The notes: generated by a model not told the origin, from the sequence alone. Positions 48,821-59,310 are shown, numbered from the stretch's first letter. The stretch is DNA of 64,000 nt from Aurantiochytrium sp. KH105 (GCA_003116975.1 BGKB01000131.1:124001-188000); one strand, 5' to 3'. Numbers and translations: made by a program.

Positions 48821-49792
48821 TTATTTTCCTCGGGCGTGTGCGCGCAGCCGCTTGACCAGATCTGGATCAAGCTTGAAGAGGAAAGGAAAGGCAACTGCAA
48901 TGAGTCTGCTAGCGTCCATTTGCGGAAAATCTCGTCCACTCACATACTGTTTGGCCATTTCATTCGTCTCGTCCATGAGCTCGTATCGCAATAACATCAT
49001 TTGCGAGGCGTAAAAAATGATGTTCAAATGCACACCGGCAGCAAAATAAATGTCCCAGAGATGCAAGATGCTGTCCAGCGGAGGACAGCAGGCGCTCAAC
49101 GTCATGATGGGCGCGAATGCGTACACTTGAGTACTGGCACGCATCTTGTCAATTAAATAGTCGGCCAGCTGCGGGTCGAGCGCACGAAGGCACTCCTCGA
49201 AAAGCGCACAGCCCTCGGAGACGCCATCCAGATTCTTGCTCATGTATGCGGGCACGAGCTTGGTGATGAGTGCGTCAAAACAGAAAAAAGCGTCCAACTC
49301 GGGCATCACATAGAGAAGCACACCACAAATGACATTCATGCCCTGCACGTAGGTGAACTCATCTTGTCGGTACGAATGTACAAAGGCGTTGAGCACCCGC
49401 ACGATGCGCGCCTCCGGAACGACGTCCTCGAACGCTTTGCAGTTTTTGAACGTGCGAAAGGTATCATTTCTGATCTTTGCGCCTAGCCGGGGGTGCTCTC
49501 CGCGACGCACGAGCTCTACGTAATGCTCTGCGTCCAACTTTCGCACGCCCAGCAAGAGTTTCCACGCACGCGCTCGTTGCGACAGGTGCTGTTCTTGGCC
49601 CGCCGGGTTTCCGCGCGACTTTTGCTGCGACTCTTGCTGCGGCGTCGGCTGCGATTTTGCCGCCGCTCCCGCGTCCTCCTCCGCAACCCCGTACACCACG
49701 AGGAGCCTGCGCAGCTCCTGCACGCTGGCCTCGGCGTCCTCGGGGGTCTTGGCGGTCTCGGCGAGCTCGAGGGCGCGCTCGATGCGGTCCAT
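48821..49792 (-). CDS. BUB2: BUB2/Cdc16-type TBC-domain Rab/Tem1-like GTPase-activating protein
   Basis: The frame encodes 323 residues, close to BUB2 family length (about 300). The TBC core runs from about 74 to 290. It carries the arginine finger in IRNDTFRTF (R113) and the glutamine finger in YVQGMN (Q150), so catalysis should be intact. KIRNDTFRTF, RVLNAF, YVQGMNVICGVLLYV, TLSACCPPL and LHLWDIYFAAGVHLNI are BUB2/Cdc16-like rather than generic TBC. In yeasts BUB2 with BFA1/Byr4 inactivates the GTPase Tem1/Spg1 at spindle poles to delay mitotic exit or septation. The N-terminal 70 residues (Ala/Gln-rich) are lineage-specific. It is divergent from the EF-hand/RGS gene across 1.1 kb. Confidence 0.88.
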   Translation of the reverse strand: MDRIERALELAETAKTPEDAEASVQELRRLLVVYGVAEEDAGAAAKSQPTPQQESQQKSRGNPAGQEQHLSQRARAWKLLLGVRKLDAEHYVELVRRGEHPRLGAKIRNDTFRTFKNCKAFEDVVPEARIVRVLNAFVHSYRQDEFTYVQGMNVICGVLLYVMPELDAFFCFDALITKLVPAYMSKNLDGVSEGCALFEECLRALDPQLADYLIDKMRASTQVYAFAPIMTLSACCPPLDSILHLWDIYFAAGVHLNIIFYASQMMLLRYELMDETNEMAKQYVSGRDFPQMDASRLIAVAFPFLFKLDPDLVKRLRAHARGK

Positions 49793-50910
49793 GTCGCCTC
49801 CGCGAGGGCCTCGCCGCGCGCACGTCTTTTCTCTCCGGGCTGCCGCGACACGGGGCTGCCGCCTCCGCTCTTCACCTGCGCCGCCGCGACGTTTGCGCCG
49901 CGCGCAGCCGGACTTCTGCGCGGCCGCCGCCGCCGCTGCGCATGGTCCGCCCGGGGCGGTTTCTGGCGGTTTCGTTCTGCCTGCTGTTTCCGAAGCCGAG
50001 TCCGAGTTCGGGTCGTCTAATTATACAGTCAACGTAACACGGGGCATGCGTGCATGCGTGCATGCGTGCGTGCGTGCACCTCTTTGGCATTCCCGGCGGC
50101 AGCAAGATCGCGCGCTATGGCAGCCGCCAAGACGTCTCTTAAGAAGGTATGCATGGATACGGCAGCAGCAGCAAGAAGAGCAGCAGTGCAGCTGCAGCTA
50201 GGATTGCAGGGGTTAACGCGGTCTGAACTTGGTTCAACTTGGACTCGGAAGTCAGTCACAGCACCTGCCTGATGAGGTCGCGCGGTTCACCGTCGGCGCA
50301 GAAGGCGTCCGTCGAGAGATCGCGCCGGGGTGAAGAGAATCGTTTGTTTCTTTTTTTAAGGGTTATGATGTCGTTGCTGTGTGAGCGTAAATGAGGCGAG
50401 GTCGGTGCAGCCAGCACGTTGCGGCACCGAAGAGGCGAGACTGGAGCGATTCGGAATGTGTCACGTGGCGGCTGTTTCACGGCTTTTCTTTGCAGGCGAC
50501 ACGCGCACAGACGCGCAGGCATGCCCAGTTACAGTTGGTCGCCTTGCTTTGACAATGACCTGGAGTATGGAGCTCATCACAGCCACCGCATCCGCCGTTC
50601 CCCACCCCAACGGACATCAAATGACCCTTGCAGGAGGTGCAGTGTGGGAACAAGGACGAGCGTGGCGCGCCAAAGCCAAAAAATTGAAGCGGGCGCGCCA
50701 GCGTGCGAGCTGGCGTCTTGGCGTGTCGCGGTACGTGCGTGTGTGCGTGCTCGAACGCGCCAGGACATCAGTTTGCAAGCAAGCTTGCACGCTCGTGACG
50801 CTGCATACATAGCAGAGCCTGTCTGAAAGCCTGAAGAGCAGGACAGCGCGAACTTGCTTGCGTCGAGTGATTAAGCCTGAACAGCAAAAGGACATTACAA
50901 AGTCGCGGCG
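49793..50910. promoter_or_regulatory. Divergent intergenic region BUB2 / EF-hand-RGS
   Basis: 1.1 kb with no credible gene. 50044-50079 is a 36-bp perfect purine-pyrimidine alternation (GCATGCGTGCATGCGTGC...), and a shorter similar run lies at about 50731-50748. Both are candidate Z-DNA segments. The remainder is mixed, without a clear TATA box. Confidence 0.5.
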
Positions 50911-52041
50911 ATGGGCGGGGCGCTCGTCACCGGCACCTCTGGGCGAAAAACGAGTGAATGGAGTTCCCGCAATGGTTCAAGCATGATGAAAAGCGGCAGC
51001 TTATTTGAGAACGGAGAACGAGTTGGGAGTCGACGCCTGAGCGCCCTCGGCAGATTGAACTGGTTCCAAACGAAGAAGACGGAGTACATGCGAGACAATG
51101 CACAAGAGGCTGAAGAAAGTGCTGCAGGCATTGAAAGGCGACTACGTGCTCTCGTCTCCAAGTCACGAATTCTAGCTCTGCAGGAAAACAACTGTGAGAT
51201 GCTGGACAAAGACCAGCTACGCAAGTTTTTTGATGAGAATGGAGTCCGGTTTGAACCGATAATTTTTGAGCGACTTTATCAGATGATGGACGTCGACAAG
51301 CAAGGTTTCATTTCTGTGAGCAAACTCGCGCTCACCTTTGCGATCTTGATTCAGTCTGGATCAGTGGCCAAGGATAATGTGGAGCTTGCGTTCCGTCTTT
51401 TTGATTCGAATCAAGACGGGAGCATAGATCAGCACGAGTTTCAGGAAATGGTCATTGCTCTTGTCGGAAAGCGGGTCTCGCATCTGTACGAAATTCCTGC
51501 AGGCATGACCTACTTTCGGGAATTTGTGAAGAGTGAGTTCGCGAGCGAGTTGCTGGAGTTTCTCGATGCTTTGCGCGCAGGACAATCGTCATTGCTTTCG
51601 TCTCCGCTCAAAATTGAGGATGCAAGGACACTATTCAAAGTTTTTCTTGAAAAAGACGCAGAAAAACAGGTCAACGTCTCGGATCAGGTCCGCGAGGCGT
51701 GTCGCGAACAGGTCGAACAGGCGAGTACAAAAGAATTGAAGACACTTGCATCGAATGCATCCTTTGAAGCCGCACAATACGAAGCGGTTAAGATGATCGA
51801 GCAAGGTCCTTTGCTTCGCTTCAAAAGCCGACTGCGCAGTGACACGAATTGCTTTCCGCTTGGCGAATCTGTTTGGGATCATCTTGAGTTGCAACACTCC
51901 GAGCAAATGACGCTTGAACAATTTCGTATGTGGGCAAGTCTAGCTCCAGATCTTTTCAATTTTCTCGATGAGTTGCAGAAGCTCATCAAGGCAACGGACG
52001 AAAAGCTCAGTAATGAGGTAATTTCGATCCAAGAAGATTAG
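50911..52041 (+). CDS. EF-hand plus RGS-domain protein
   Basis: The frame encodes 376 residues. It begins MGGALVTG, so N-myristoylation at Gly2 is possible but the context is not ideal. A basic, Ser-rich region (about 8-60) and a helix precede an EF-hand pair. Loop 1 (D127-VDKQGFISVSK) has Lys at position 12 and probably binds calcium poorly. Loop 2 (D165-SNQDGSIDQHE) has every consensus ligand. Residues about 200-320 (YFREFVKSEFASELLEFLDA, ARTLFKVFLEKDAEKQVNV, FEAAQYEAVKMIEQGPLLRF) follow the pattern of an RGS domain, the GTPase-accelerating fold for G-alpha subunits. The combination suggests calcium-tuned control of heterotrimeric G-protein signalling (inference). The C-terminal helix is charged. 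It is convergent with the PARP-like/TLDc gene. Confidence 0.8.
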   Translation: MGGALVTGTSGRKTSEWSSRNGSSMMKSGSLFENGERVGSRRLSALGRLNWFQTKKTEYMRDNAQEAEESAAGIERRLRALVSKSRILALQENNCEMLDKDQLRKFFDENGVRFEPIIFERLYQMMDVDKQGFISVSKLALTFAILIQSGSVAKDNVELAFRLFDSNQDGSIDQHEFQEMVIALVGKRVSHLYEIPAGMTYFREFVKSEFASELLEFLDALRAGQSSLLSSPLKIEDARTLFKVFLEKDAEKQVNVSDQVREACREQVEQASTKELKTLASNASFEAAQYEAVKMIEQGPLLRFKSRLRSDTNCFPLGESVWDHLELQHSEQMTLEQFRMWASLAPDLFNFLDELQKLIKATDEKLSNEVISIQED

Positions 52042-52790
52042 CCTCCTCAGCCACAATTCGTTTTTTTTTTAATACTTTCCATCTGTAGCGCTATCCTTGT
52101 ATCTGATTTTAAGGAAAGAAAAACACAGACAGACGCTCTTTATCAAAGCAGTGCTGACATCGTCTCTCGTCCTTTCGGGGAACTCATTATGCATTCCTCT
52201 CTCTCACTTGAAAGGCCAAAAAGCTAAAAAGGAGGAAGTTGCTGAGCGCGGAACCATCGCGGATCCTTTTTGGCACCGAGCAGAAGAAGAGATGTCTTTA
52301 TAGGCTGGACAAATAGGTCTCTGCAGCGTGAGCCGCGCCGGCTGCAAGTAATGCCGAAAACGCCCAAACTTGTTGGCAATAGGGGAGCTACGGACTACGC
52401 TACTAGCTACGGCTACGAGAAGGAGGAACCTTTCCTTCCGTATAAGCGTAGTTCGCCCCACTCGCAGACGGCACTTCGACACTCGCGACCTTCATTTTTT
52501 TGTCCCCCTCGGGACGGTCTACCGCGATGCATGACATTCTTTTGTTGCAATACATCCAAGACACCTGGTCTTTATAGGCCTAACAAGTCAGCCAATGCAG
52601 CGTGGGCCTTTTAATTTTTAAAAGTAAAAACAAAGAACACAAACATCATCTTTTTTTAAACGTTTTTGATGATTGACGCAAGTATTCTGTGATTAGAAGG
52701 CGAAGAGCAGCTCCATCTCCTAGACGCAAGACTTGCTTGTAACGTCAATACGACGACACAAATGCATGTGTGTACGAGGCAATCAAGTGC
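52042..52790. other. Convergent spacer with a divergent 40-bp direct repeat
   Basis: A 749-bp spacer between opposing stop codons, AT-richer than the genes. An imperfect direct repeat of about 41 bp occurs at 52293-52334 and 52568-52608 (shared GTCTTTATAGGC, ACAA, TGCAGCGTG, GCC), 275 bp apart. T/A homopolymers occur at 52060-52072 and 52649-52660. No gene is supported. Confidence 0.55.
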
Positions 52791-55586
52791 TTAAACGGCT
52801 GCCCTATCATCGTCATCGTCGTAGTCCAATGCCCACAGCTCGAGCTCATCAACAGCAAAGGTGCTCTGGCCTGCGAGCAAGGTACTGGCCTCCTCACTCG
52901 CGCGCGCGGCACCAACTCCAAATGTGTGTTCGAGGTCGGTCGAGCACGACGAGAAATCATCGCGAAGAACAAGGTCGCGCGTGCCGAACTGCATAACGGA
53001 GGAGTTTGACTTGCAGACAGCGAATCTACGACGGAGCTCTTCAAGGGTCTCCTCGTCGAGCTCGTCGAAGTCCTCAATGTAGTCGCTGTCTGGGGGTGGT
53101 GTGTGGGCCTCGCGGCCTTGAAAGGGGATTTTGATGTCGAGGCTGATGGAAAAGAGGAAACATTTCGCGGTTCCAAAAGTGTGGCCATCGGCACGCCACG
53201 GTTCGTCAGCAAAACCGCCAAAGACCTTGCCGTTGGACTTGATAATGACAAATGTCTTGGTGTCGGCCAGAATGTACTTTGGCTGTCGCGGGCGCCGCTG
53301 CTCCGAATCGCGGCCGTTGGTGGTGTCCTCTTCTTCCTCGTCCTCGTCGGCCTCCGAGTACCGCTCATTAAACAGAGAAGGCAGGCGATTGACCAAGGCG
53401 TCAACAGAGCGGTCTGCGTCATTCCATGTGGCATAGAGAAGCTTGGTGCGCGGCAGTTCGCGACGACGCTGCATGGGAGCGCACAAAAGGAGGGACAGTC
53501 CCTCGGAATACACTTTGGGTAACTTGGTCTTGGCCGGTTTTTTGTTCCTGCGACCGCGCACCCTTCTTCGGCCCGGTCCCCCGCGCGCATTTTCAGCTTC
53601 TTCCTCCTCTTCGAGCTGCCGTTCCTCTTCTTCTTCTTGCTGGGCGAGAGCGGCCGTCTCGGCTTCAACATCTGGGTGCGAGAGGATGCGCGACTCCTCA
53701 AAGGCAGCCTCGGCCATTTTCAGCGACCGCCGGTCATCGATGGCGAGCTGGCGCAGGCGACGCACGGCCTCGGCGCGCAGAGAGTACTGCGCATATTTTG
53801 CGGGTGTGGCTTTGGACATGATGGATAAGGAAAGGGGCTGTGGGGGCTCGGGCGAGGTTGCCACCATGCGGTCCGACTTTTCCTCACCACTGCCATAATC
53901 GTCCATCGCCGGGCTCGAGGGCGACGTCGGCGAACCTTGCAAGGACGAGGAGCTCGCGAGCTTGGAGAGATCGGGCAATGTGTCAAGGCTTGTGAGAGCA
54001 AGAGGCGCGGTCTTACCAATATTGTTGTCAGCCAGCTCGCGCGTCATGGCGTCAGTCTTTGATTCTGCAGCAGCCGTGGGGGGCGCGGCTTCGCCCCCCG
54101 CGGGCGATGCCTCGGAATCAAGGTTGAGAGACTGCATGAGCGACTGAATTTGCTCTTGGCCGCGTGTCATTTGCGAAGGGCGCCGGGAAATTTCGCCTTG
54201 CAAATGTTGTTGCTGTTGTTCATGCTGCTGCGGCTGCTGGCCAGCAAAGCCTGGACCTGAATCCGCGAAATTGCGAGCTTGATGATCCTGGAACTGTTGG
54301 TGACTACGACTATTCGCTGCGGCTGCGGCAGCTGCGCGACTCTGGATGTGCAAATCACCAACGAGCTCCAAGTCCGAGGTAATGCCGTCGAGCACGTTGG
54401 CCGTGCGCAACGGCGTGCGCGCGAGATCAGCGCGAAGTTGTACGTGGCACTTCCAGCCGTTGAGAAAGTCGACTTGAGAGGCATGCTCGCGCTGCTGGTC
54501 AAGATAGGCCTCCATCCATTCCATTTGCTGAAGCTGGCGTCGCAGCTCCACCTCTTCGGCGAGAAGAGCGCTCATTTTGCTCTGGGTAATGTCCTGTAGG
54601 CGAAAGAGCGCTTCCTGGAGGGTCTTGTAGATGCGCTCCTCGACCACGGCGGCGTTACGATTGACGTCGCGGAGCTTGGCGTCCGTGGCGCGGAGCTGCG
54701 CCTTGATATCCTCTTGGCGGACGGCGAGAATTGGGTCGACTTTGAGGCTTTCGTTGACGGCCGATTCGTAGGCGTCACCGATCCCGATGAGCTTATGCTG
54801 AGCAAGCTTACCGGATGAATGCGAGCCAACCATTTTGTCGCGAACACTCACCGGCATGTAGAGGATCGGATCAAAAAAGTCGTGGCGGTCGTACAGCTTG
54901 TCGATGGACGTGGGCGTGCGGTCATCGATGCGGTTTGCAGCGCCGAAGTCCGTCTCGGAGTTGCGGCCGTCCGGGTCAACAAAGAACTGCACAAGGTACA
55001 TGGGGAGGGCTTGTTGCGCGTCCATGACGGTGTAATCGTGACGGTAGCCAAAGCCCCCATCCGGCGCGTCACCGCCCGCGCCGTCGATGCTCGTGGAGAG
55101 CGCAAGGTAGAGGGAGTCGTAGCCCTCGGGGACGATGGCCTGCTCGCTCGGGTCATCGACGACAAAGGCGCGGCCGACGCCGACCTGGCAGAGCAGGAAG
55201 CGATGCGCAGTGCCCTCGTTCGGGTCGAGGTCGAGGTCGCCCGTGGTAAAGGTCATCCCATCTCCCGAAGAGGGCAAGGTGAAGCCCTTGGTGTGCAGGG
55301 CCTCGAGCGTGTTGAGTTCGTTAAGCCTTCGCGTGCTGAGCCACGCGGGCGTGCACAGCATTCCGCGCGTGCGCCTTTCGAACTGCACGGCCTGGTGCGC
55401 GTTGCCGAGGTGCCACACGCAGACGTCTGTGAGCGCAAAGTTGCGCGTGCTCATCTGGAGCAGGTACTCCACGCGCTTGAACTCGTCGGACTTCTCCGAC
55501 AGCGGCGTGGCCGCGCTCGCGCTCGCGCCGCCGCCGCCGCCGGGCCTGGCCGCCGCGCCGCGCCCGAGCCGAGGGCCCGTCTCCAT
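52791..55586 (-). CDS. PARP-like ADP-ribosyltransferase fold, coiled coil and C-terminal TLDc domain
   Basis: The frame encodes 931 residues. Residues about 90-205 (LLCQVGVGRAFVV, PEGYDSLYLA, YRHDYTVMDAQQALPMYLVQF) follow the second half of a PARP catalytic fold. The first half (LHTKGFTLPSSGDGM) is weak and I cannot see a clear H-Y-E triad, so activity is uncertain. A helical, coiled-coil-rich stretch follows (about 262-375, for example LLAEEVELRRQLQQMEWMEA), then a long disordered Gln/Ser/Pro-rich linker. Residues about 693-905 form a TLDc domain: LPRTKLLYATWNDADRSVD, KTFVIIKSNGKVFGGFADEPW, CFLFSISLDIKIPF, VMQFGTRDLVLRDDFS. TLDc proteins (OXR1, TBC1D24, NCOA7) act in oxidative-stress resistance and V-ATPase regulation. 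An acidic insert splits the TLDc near residue 745. The start Met lies right after a GC-rich leader. Confidence 0.78.
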   Translation of the reverse strand: METGPRLGRGAAARPGGGGGASASAATPLSEKSDEFKRVEYLLQMSTRNFALTDVCVWHLGNAHQAVQFERRTRGMLCTPAWLSTRRLNELNTLEALHTKGFTLPSSGDGMTFTTGDLDLDPNEGTAHRFLLCQVGVGRAFVVDDPSEQAIVPEGYDSLYLALSTSIDGAGGDAPDGGFGYRHDYTVMDAQQALPMYLVQFFVDPDGRNSETDFGAANRIDDRTPTSIDKLYDRHDFFDPILYMPVSVRDKMVGSHSSGKLAQHKLIGIGDAYESAVNESLKVDPILAVRQEDIKAQLRATDAKLRDVNRNAAVVEERIYKTLQEALFRLQDITQSKMSALLAEEVELRRQLQQMEWMEAYLDQQREHASQVDFLNGWKCHVQLRADLARTPLRTANVLDGITSDLELVGDLHIQSRAAAAAAANSRSHQQFQDHQARNFADSGPGFAGQQPQQHEQQQQHLQGEISRRPSQMTRGQEQIQSLMQSLNLDSEASPAGGEAAPPTAAAESKTDAMTRELADNNIGKTAPLALTSLDTLPDLSKLASSSSLQGSPTSPSSPAMDDYGSGEEKSDRMVATSPEPPQPLSLSIMSKATPAKYAQYSLRAEAVRRLRQLAIDDRRSLKMAEAAFEESRILSHPDVEAETAALAQQEEEEERQLEEEEEAENARGGPGRRRVRGRRNKKPAKTKLPKVYSEGLSLLLCAPMQRRRELPRTKLLYATWNDADRSVDALVNRLPSLFNERYSEADEDEEEEDTTNGRDSEQRRPRQPKYILADTKTFVIIKSNGKVFGGFADEPWRADGHTFGTAKCFLFSISLDIKIPFQGREAHTPPPDSDYIEDFDELDEETLEELRRRFAVCKSNSSVMQFGTRDLVLRDDFSSCSTDLEHTFGVGAARASEEASTLLAGQSTFAVDELELWALDYDDDDDRAAV

Positions 55587-56382
55587 GGCGCCGCACGCGC
55601 AGGCCGCAAGCCAAAATCCCAGCCGCCCGAGAGGCCGCGCCAGAGGCCGCGCCGCTGCGCCGCGATGCGCGCCGCCGCGCTGCGATGCGCCGCGATGCTG
55701 CGCCGCCGCCGCGCGTCTGCTCGCCGCTCGCTCGCTCGCGCGCGCGCGCCAGGCTTGGGGCTGGTTGGGGTTTCGAGTTTCTGCGCCTGCAGCGCCAGCG
55801 CGGCCGAGCGCGCGTGTCTACGCTGGTGTCTACGTTGCCGAGCCCCGCCGCGAGCGTTTCTTTCCTCAGCCTGGTCACAGCGAGACTCGGGTGCAGATAG
55901 ATGGCATGGCGCGGTGGGCTCGCATGGACTCGGGGGCTGGCTGGACGAGGACCCTCGGGAGGCAATGCAAGTCGCTGTCGCGCCGGGATATTGCACCGCC
56001 GTGGTGAGGTGGATTTCGTGGGTTGCGAGCACTGATGGACAGCGAGGCAAATTTCATGGCGGAGGGTGTTTGAGACGTGCAAAGCGACGTGAAGAAAGAG
56101 AGAAAGCACATCTAGCTTGAGGACGCTGGCAGTGCAGATGTGCTCGGAAGAAAGAGAACAAGGGGGCGAGACCAACCGAATAGTACGTGGAGTTAAATTT
56201 CGTTAAAAACACTTAGGTGTACTGAATGAATGTAAGCAATTATGTAAGGGATAGTGAAAATTGTGACAGACAGATGTGCGGCCCCAGGGAGCAGGAACGA
56301 GTGCGTGCTGCTGCGCTAGGGCCGCCCGAGGCAACGGAAAGGCTCAATGACGTGGTGAGTCGTCAGATGCGATATATCGCGG
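55587..56382. promoter_or_regulatory. Spacer between MYB 3' end and PARP-like/TLDc start
   Basis: Both neighbours are on the minus strand, so this 796-bp stretch holds the promoter of the PARP-like/TLDc gene (high-GC, 55587-55900, with an alternating GC run at 55736-55750) and the MYB gene's 3' region (AT-richer, 56160-56382). No gene seen. Confidence 0.5.
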
Positions 56383-58022
56383 TTAGTTCTGCACTGGCGA
56401 AGTGGCTGTGCCACGCTTGAGACTTTCGATGCGCCACTTAATGGTGTACCAGGAGCGGTGGGGCATCTCCTTTTGAATACTAGCCCAGCGGTTGCCATGG
56501 CGAGCATGCGCGTCAAGCACAAACTTGTCTTCATCGGCGGTCCAAGGCCCTTGTTTAAGCTCGGGGTCGAGACGCGAGAGATAGCGGTCTCTGCACTGTT
56601 TTCCAGTACGACCCTTGATGATGGTGGCAATGACGCGCCACTTTTTGCCGTGTTCGTTGACGGCCTCGCGCAGGCGTTCGTCTTCCTCCGAGGTCCATTT
56701 GCCCTTGCGAATATCAGGGTGCAAGGCCTTGAGCCATCGCTGCGAGCATTGGTTGGCAGATTTGCCAGGAATTCTCTCGGCGACCTTTGCCCAGTGCCGC
56801 GCACCCATTTCTTGTACGGCGCGGATGAGCGTCTGATCCTCCTCGTCGGTCCACGCTCGTCGGTAAAAAACCTTTGTAGAAGCCGACGACGATGCCATGG
56901 ACTGCTCTTCCTCCGAGGGAGGAGGTTGCGCTGGAGCATGTGGATGTATGGGCATCATGGCAGCGTTCCGAGGTCCGGACGCTTGTGGGTTTTGGTGGGC
57001 CTGGCCGTGGTCATCCGGGCGTCGCTGCTGTGCAAACTGCGGATTTTGAGGTGGTCTTGCGCCCGCAGCTTCCATGGAATAACGCGAGCGTTTGCTACCA
57101 GGCAAGGGCGCAGCTTGGTTCATCATGGGCTGAAAATGTGAATGGGGAATCTGTGGTACCCACGGGTGCCCATGCATATCCATTTGATATTGCATGGCAA
57201 GGTTCGCGGGATGGGGATACGGTTGATGGTTTCCCATTTGATAGGCCGCAGCGGCCGCCATAGCTGCAGCAGCCTGTTGGTTAAAAGCGGCGTATGGAGG
57301 CCAGTACTGTTGCTGTTGCTGCTGTTGCTGTTGCTGCTGCTGCTGCTGAATCGAAAGGGGCTGTTGATGCTCATACGCCATAGGACCAGCTGGGGCAGGG
57401 ACGTTGGGAAATGACGGAGACGAGAAATGATGGATCTGCTGACCAGGGACGCTATGCTCTGGGTCATTTTGCTGTTGCTGTTGCTGTTGCTGTTGCGGGC
57501 GTCGCCGGCGTTGCTGCGGTTGCCGCTGCGATGGGCGACGCATGTTCTGTGGCGCGGATGGCTCAGAGCGAGCACGACGCGCCTCAGATACGGGCTGGAC
57601 CGAAGGCGCGTTTGCACTTCGCAAGGTCGGCGAGGCCGACGGCACTCTCGTGTAATGCGAAGGCGCTTCCATGGTGAATCCCTGCGTCGCACCATCCGTA
57701 TGAATCACGTGAGAGCTCTCGCCCGCGTGCGTGCCCTTTCCGTTGGACTCTTCTGACGAGCCATCATCATCTCTGTCATCACTATCATCGGCATTACCAC
57801 TACTCCTGATACCACCGCTGCTCCCACCATTATGATCATCTTCAACGTCTGTGTTCCCTCGAGGGACTTGCTGAATTTGAAGCGAGGGCTGCTGACGGGC
57901 ATAGGCATGTTCGGATGAGGCATGCGTGGGTATTGCGTTTGATGTGGACCATGTTGAATGGCCAGTCGATACGGATGCGCCGACGTTGGTGCCAGGTGGG
58001 TGGTTTACGTTTGCTGACCATG

Positions 58023-58054
<32 letters not shown>

Positions 58055-58621
58055 GCATGGTTGGGCGGCAGGGCTTGTGACGCGTGCGTGGAAGACGAGT
58101 GACGTTGGTGTTGCTGCGTGGGTGGATCATAGGCTTCGCGCAAAAAGAAGTTGAGGTTCCTGAGTTCGGACTCGGGATCTAGTTCCGCGTCCACGTCGCA
58201 GTAGTCGTCGTCCACATTAACGGGAGGGTTCAGGGTTGCTGTGTTATGAGCTCCCACATTGGAGTGGTCTGCCATTCTATGCCAACCAGGGTCAACGTCG
58301 CCAACTGCCATGGTCCGCCGTCGCGTATGTTGATCGGGATACCGGTATGGATAGGAGCGTTTACCGGGGGCGGCTCGGGGAGCCGCCACCTCGTGTTGTT
58401 CTTTCGTGTTCGTTTCCTTGGCCTTGTTTCGAGTTCTGCCGCGCCTTTTGACGCCTGGGACGAACAGCGTTCCGCCCGAGGGCAGGGGCGGCGGTGGGCT
58501 TGTGTCGCCTTCGCCTTGGTCGCTCGCAAGAACCGTTTTGTTGGTGCTCGTACTTGCGCTCGTGCTATCGCAGGCAGTGCTTTCGCTCGCGACGCTCTGC
58601 CGTTCCTGCCGCAGGCGCTGG

Positions 58622-58653
<32 letters not shown>

Positions 58654-59310
58654 TGGCGGTGTGCGGTGTGCGTTTGACAATAGGTTTTGCTGCTGCTGGT
58701 GTTGCTGTTCTCGCTGGCTTGCGTTCTGGGTGCGTCGGCGTTGCTTGGCAGGCTCTCTTCGCTGTCTTTTCGGTCCTCTCTCTTTGGAGTTTCGCTCTTC
58801 TGCGAAGACTTCTTGGTGCTGGTGCTGGTGCTGCTGCTGCGCAAGCCGCGCGATGGGTCTAAAGGCGTGCGCCGGTTCTAGCAGAAGCGCCACGTCGTCG
58901 TCCTCGTCGTCCTCCTCGTCGTCGCCCTCGTCCAGGTTCGCCAGCGCGTCTGGCCCAAGGCTCGCAAGGCTCGCAAGGTCTACGCTTTCGTCTTCTGCCG
59001 TGCTGTGTCCCTGCCGCCACTGCTGCTGCTGCTGCTGCTGCTGCTGTCCTCCGCGGGGCCCAGGTCCTCCAGGTCCTCCGGGTCTGCTGCGCTTGGCCCT
59101 CTGCCGCTGCCGCTGCTGCTGCTGCTGCTGCCCGGCGGCGTGCGCGCGGCCGCTGCTGGCGCTGCGCGGGGCCGAGTGCGCCTGGGTCCGGGTCTGCTGC
59201 TGCTGCCGCCGCTGCTGCTGCCAGCCGCCGGCCTCGGAGTTCTGCGCGCTTTCTGCCTGCGTTGGCCGCGCGACTGCCCGAGCGTTCCTGCCCTGGTGCT
59301 CAGCGACCAT
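56383..59310 (-). CDS. R1R2R3-MYB transcription factor with long polyglutamine-rich N-terminus
   Basis: From ATG 59310 (MVAEHQGRNARAV) the protein has 975 residues. The frame stays open to 59649, but that part is encoded by a TTTTC microsatellite (Lys/Arg/Glu repeats) and is excluded. Three MYB repeats end the protein: R1 about 818-866 (WTDEEDQTLIRAVQEMGARH), R2 about 870-918 (WTSEEDERLREAVNEHGKKW, GRTGKQCRDRYLSRL), R3 about 922-965 (WTADEDKFVLDAHARHGNRW, IKWRIES). Each has the usual spaced Trp residues, so sequence-specific DNA binding in the nucleus is expected. The N-terminal 800 residues are Gln/His/Ser/Pro-rich with at least six CAG/CTG-encoded Gln runs and an acidic patch near 135 (DEGDDEEDDEDDD), resembling an activation region. 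Animal c-MYB has its MYB repeats at the N-terminus; here they are C-terminal. Confidence 0.9.
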
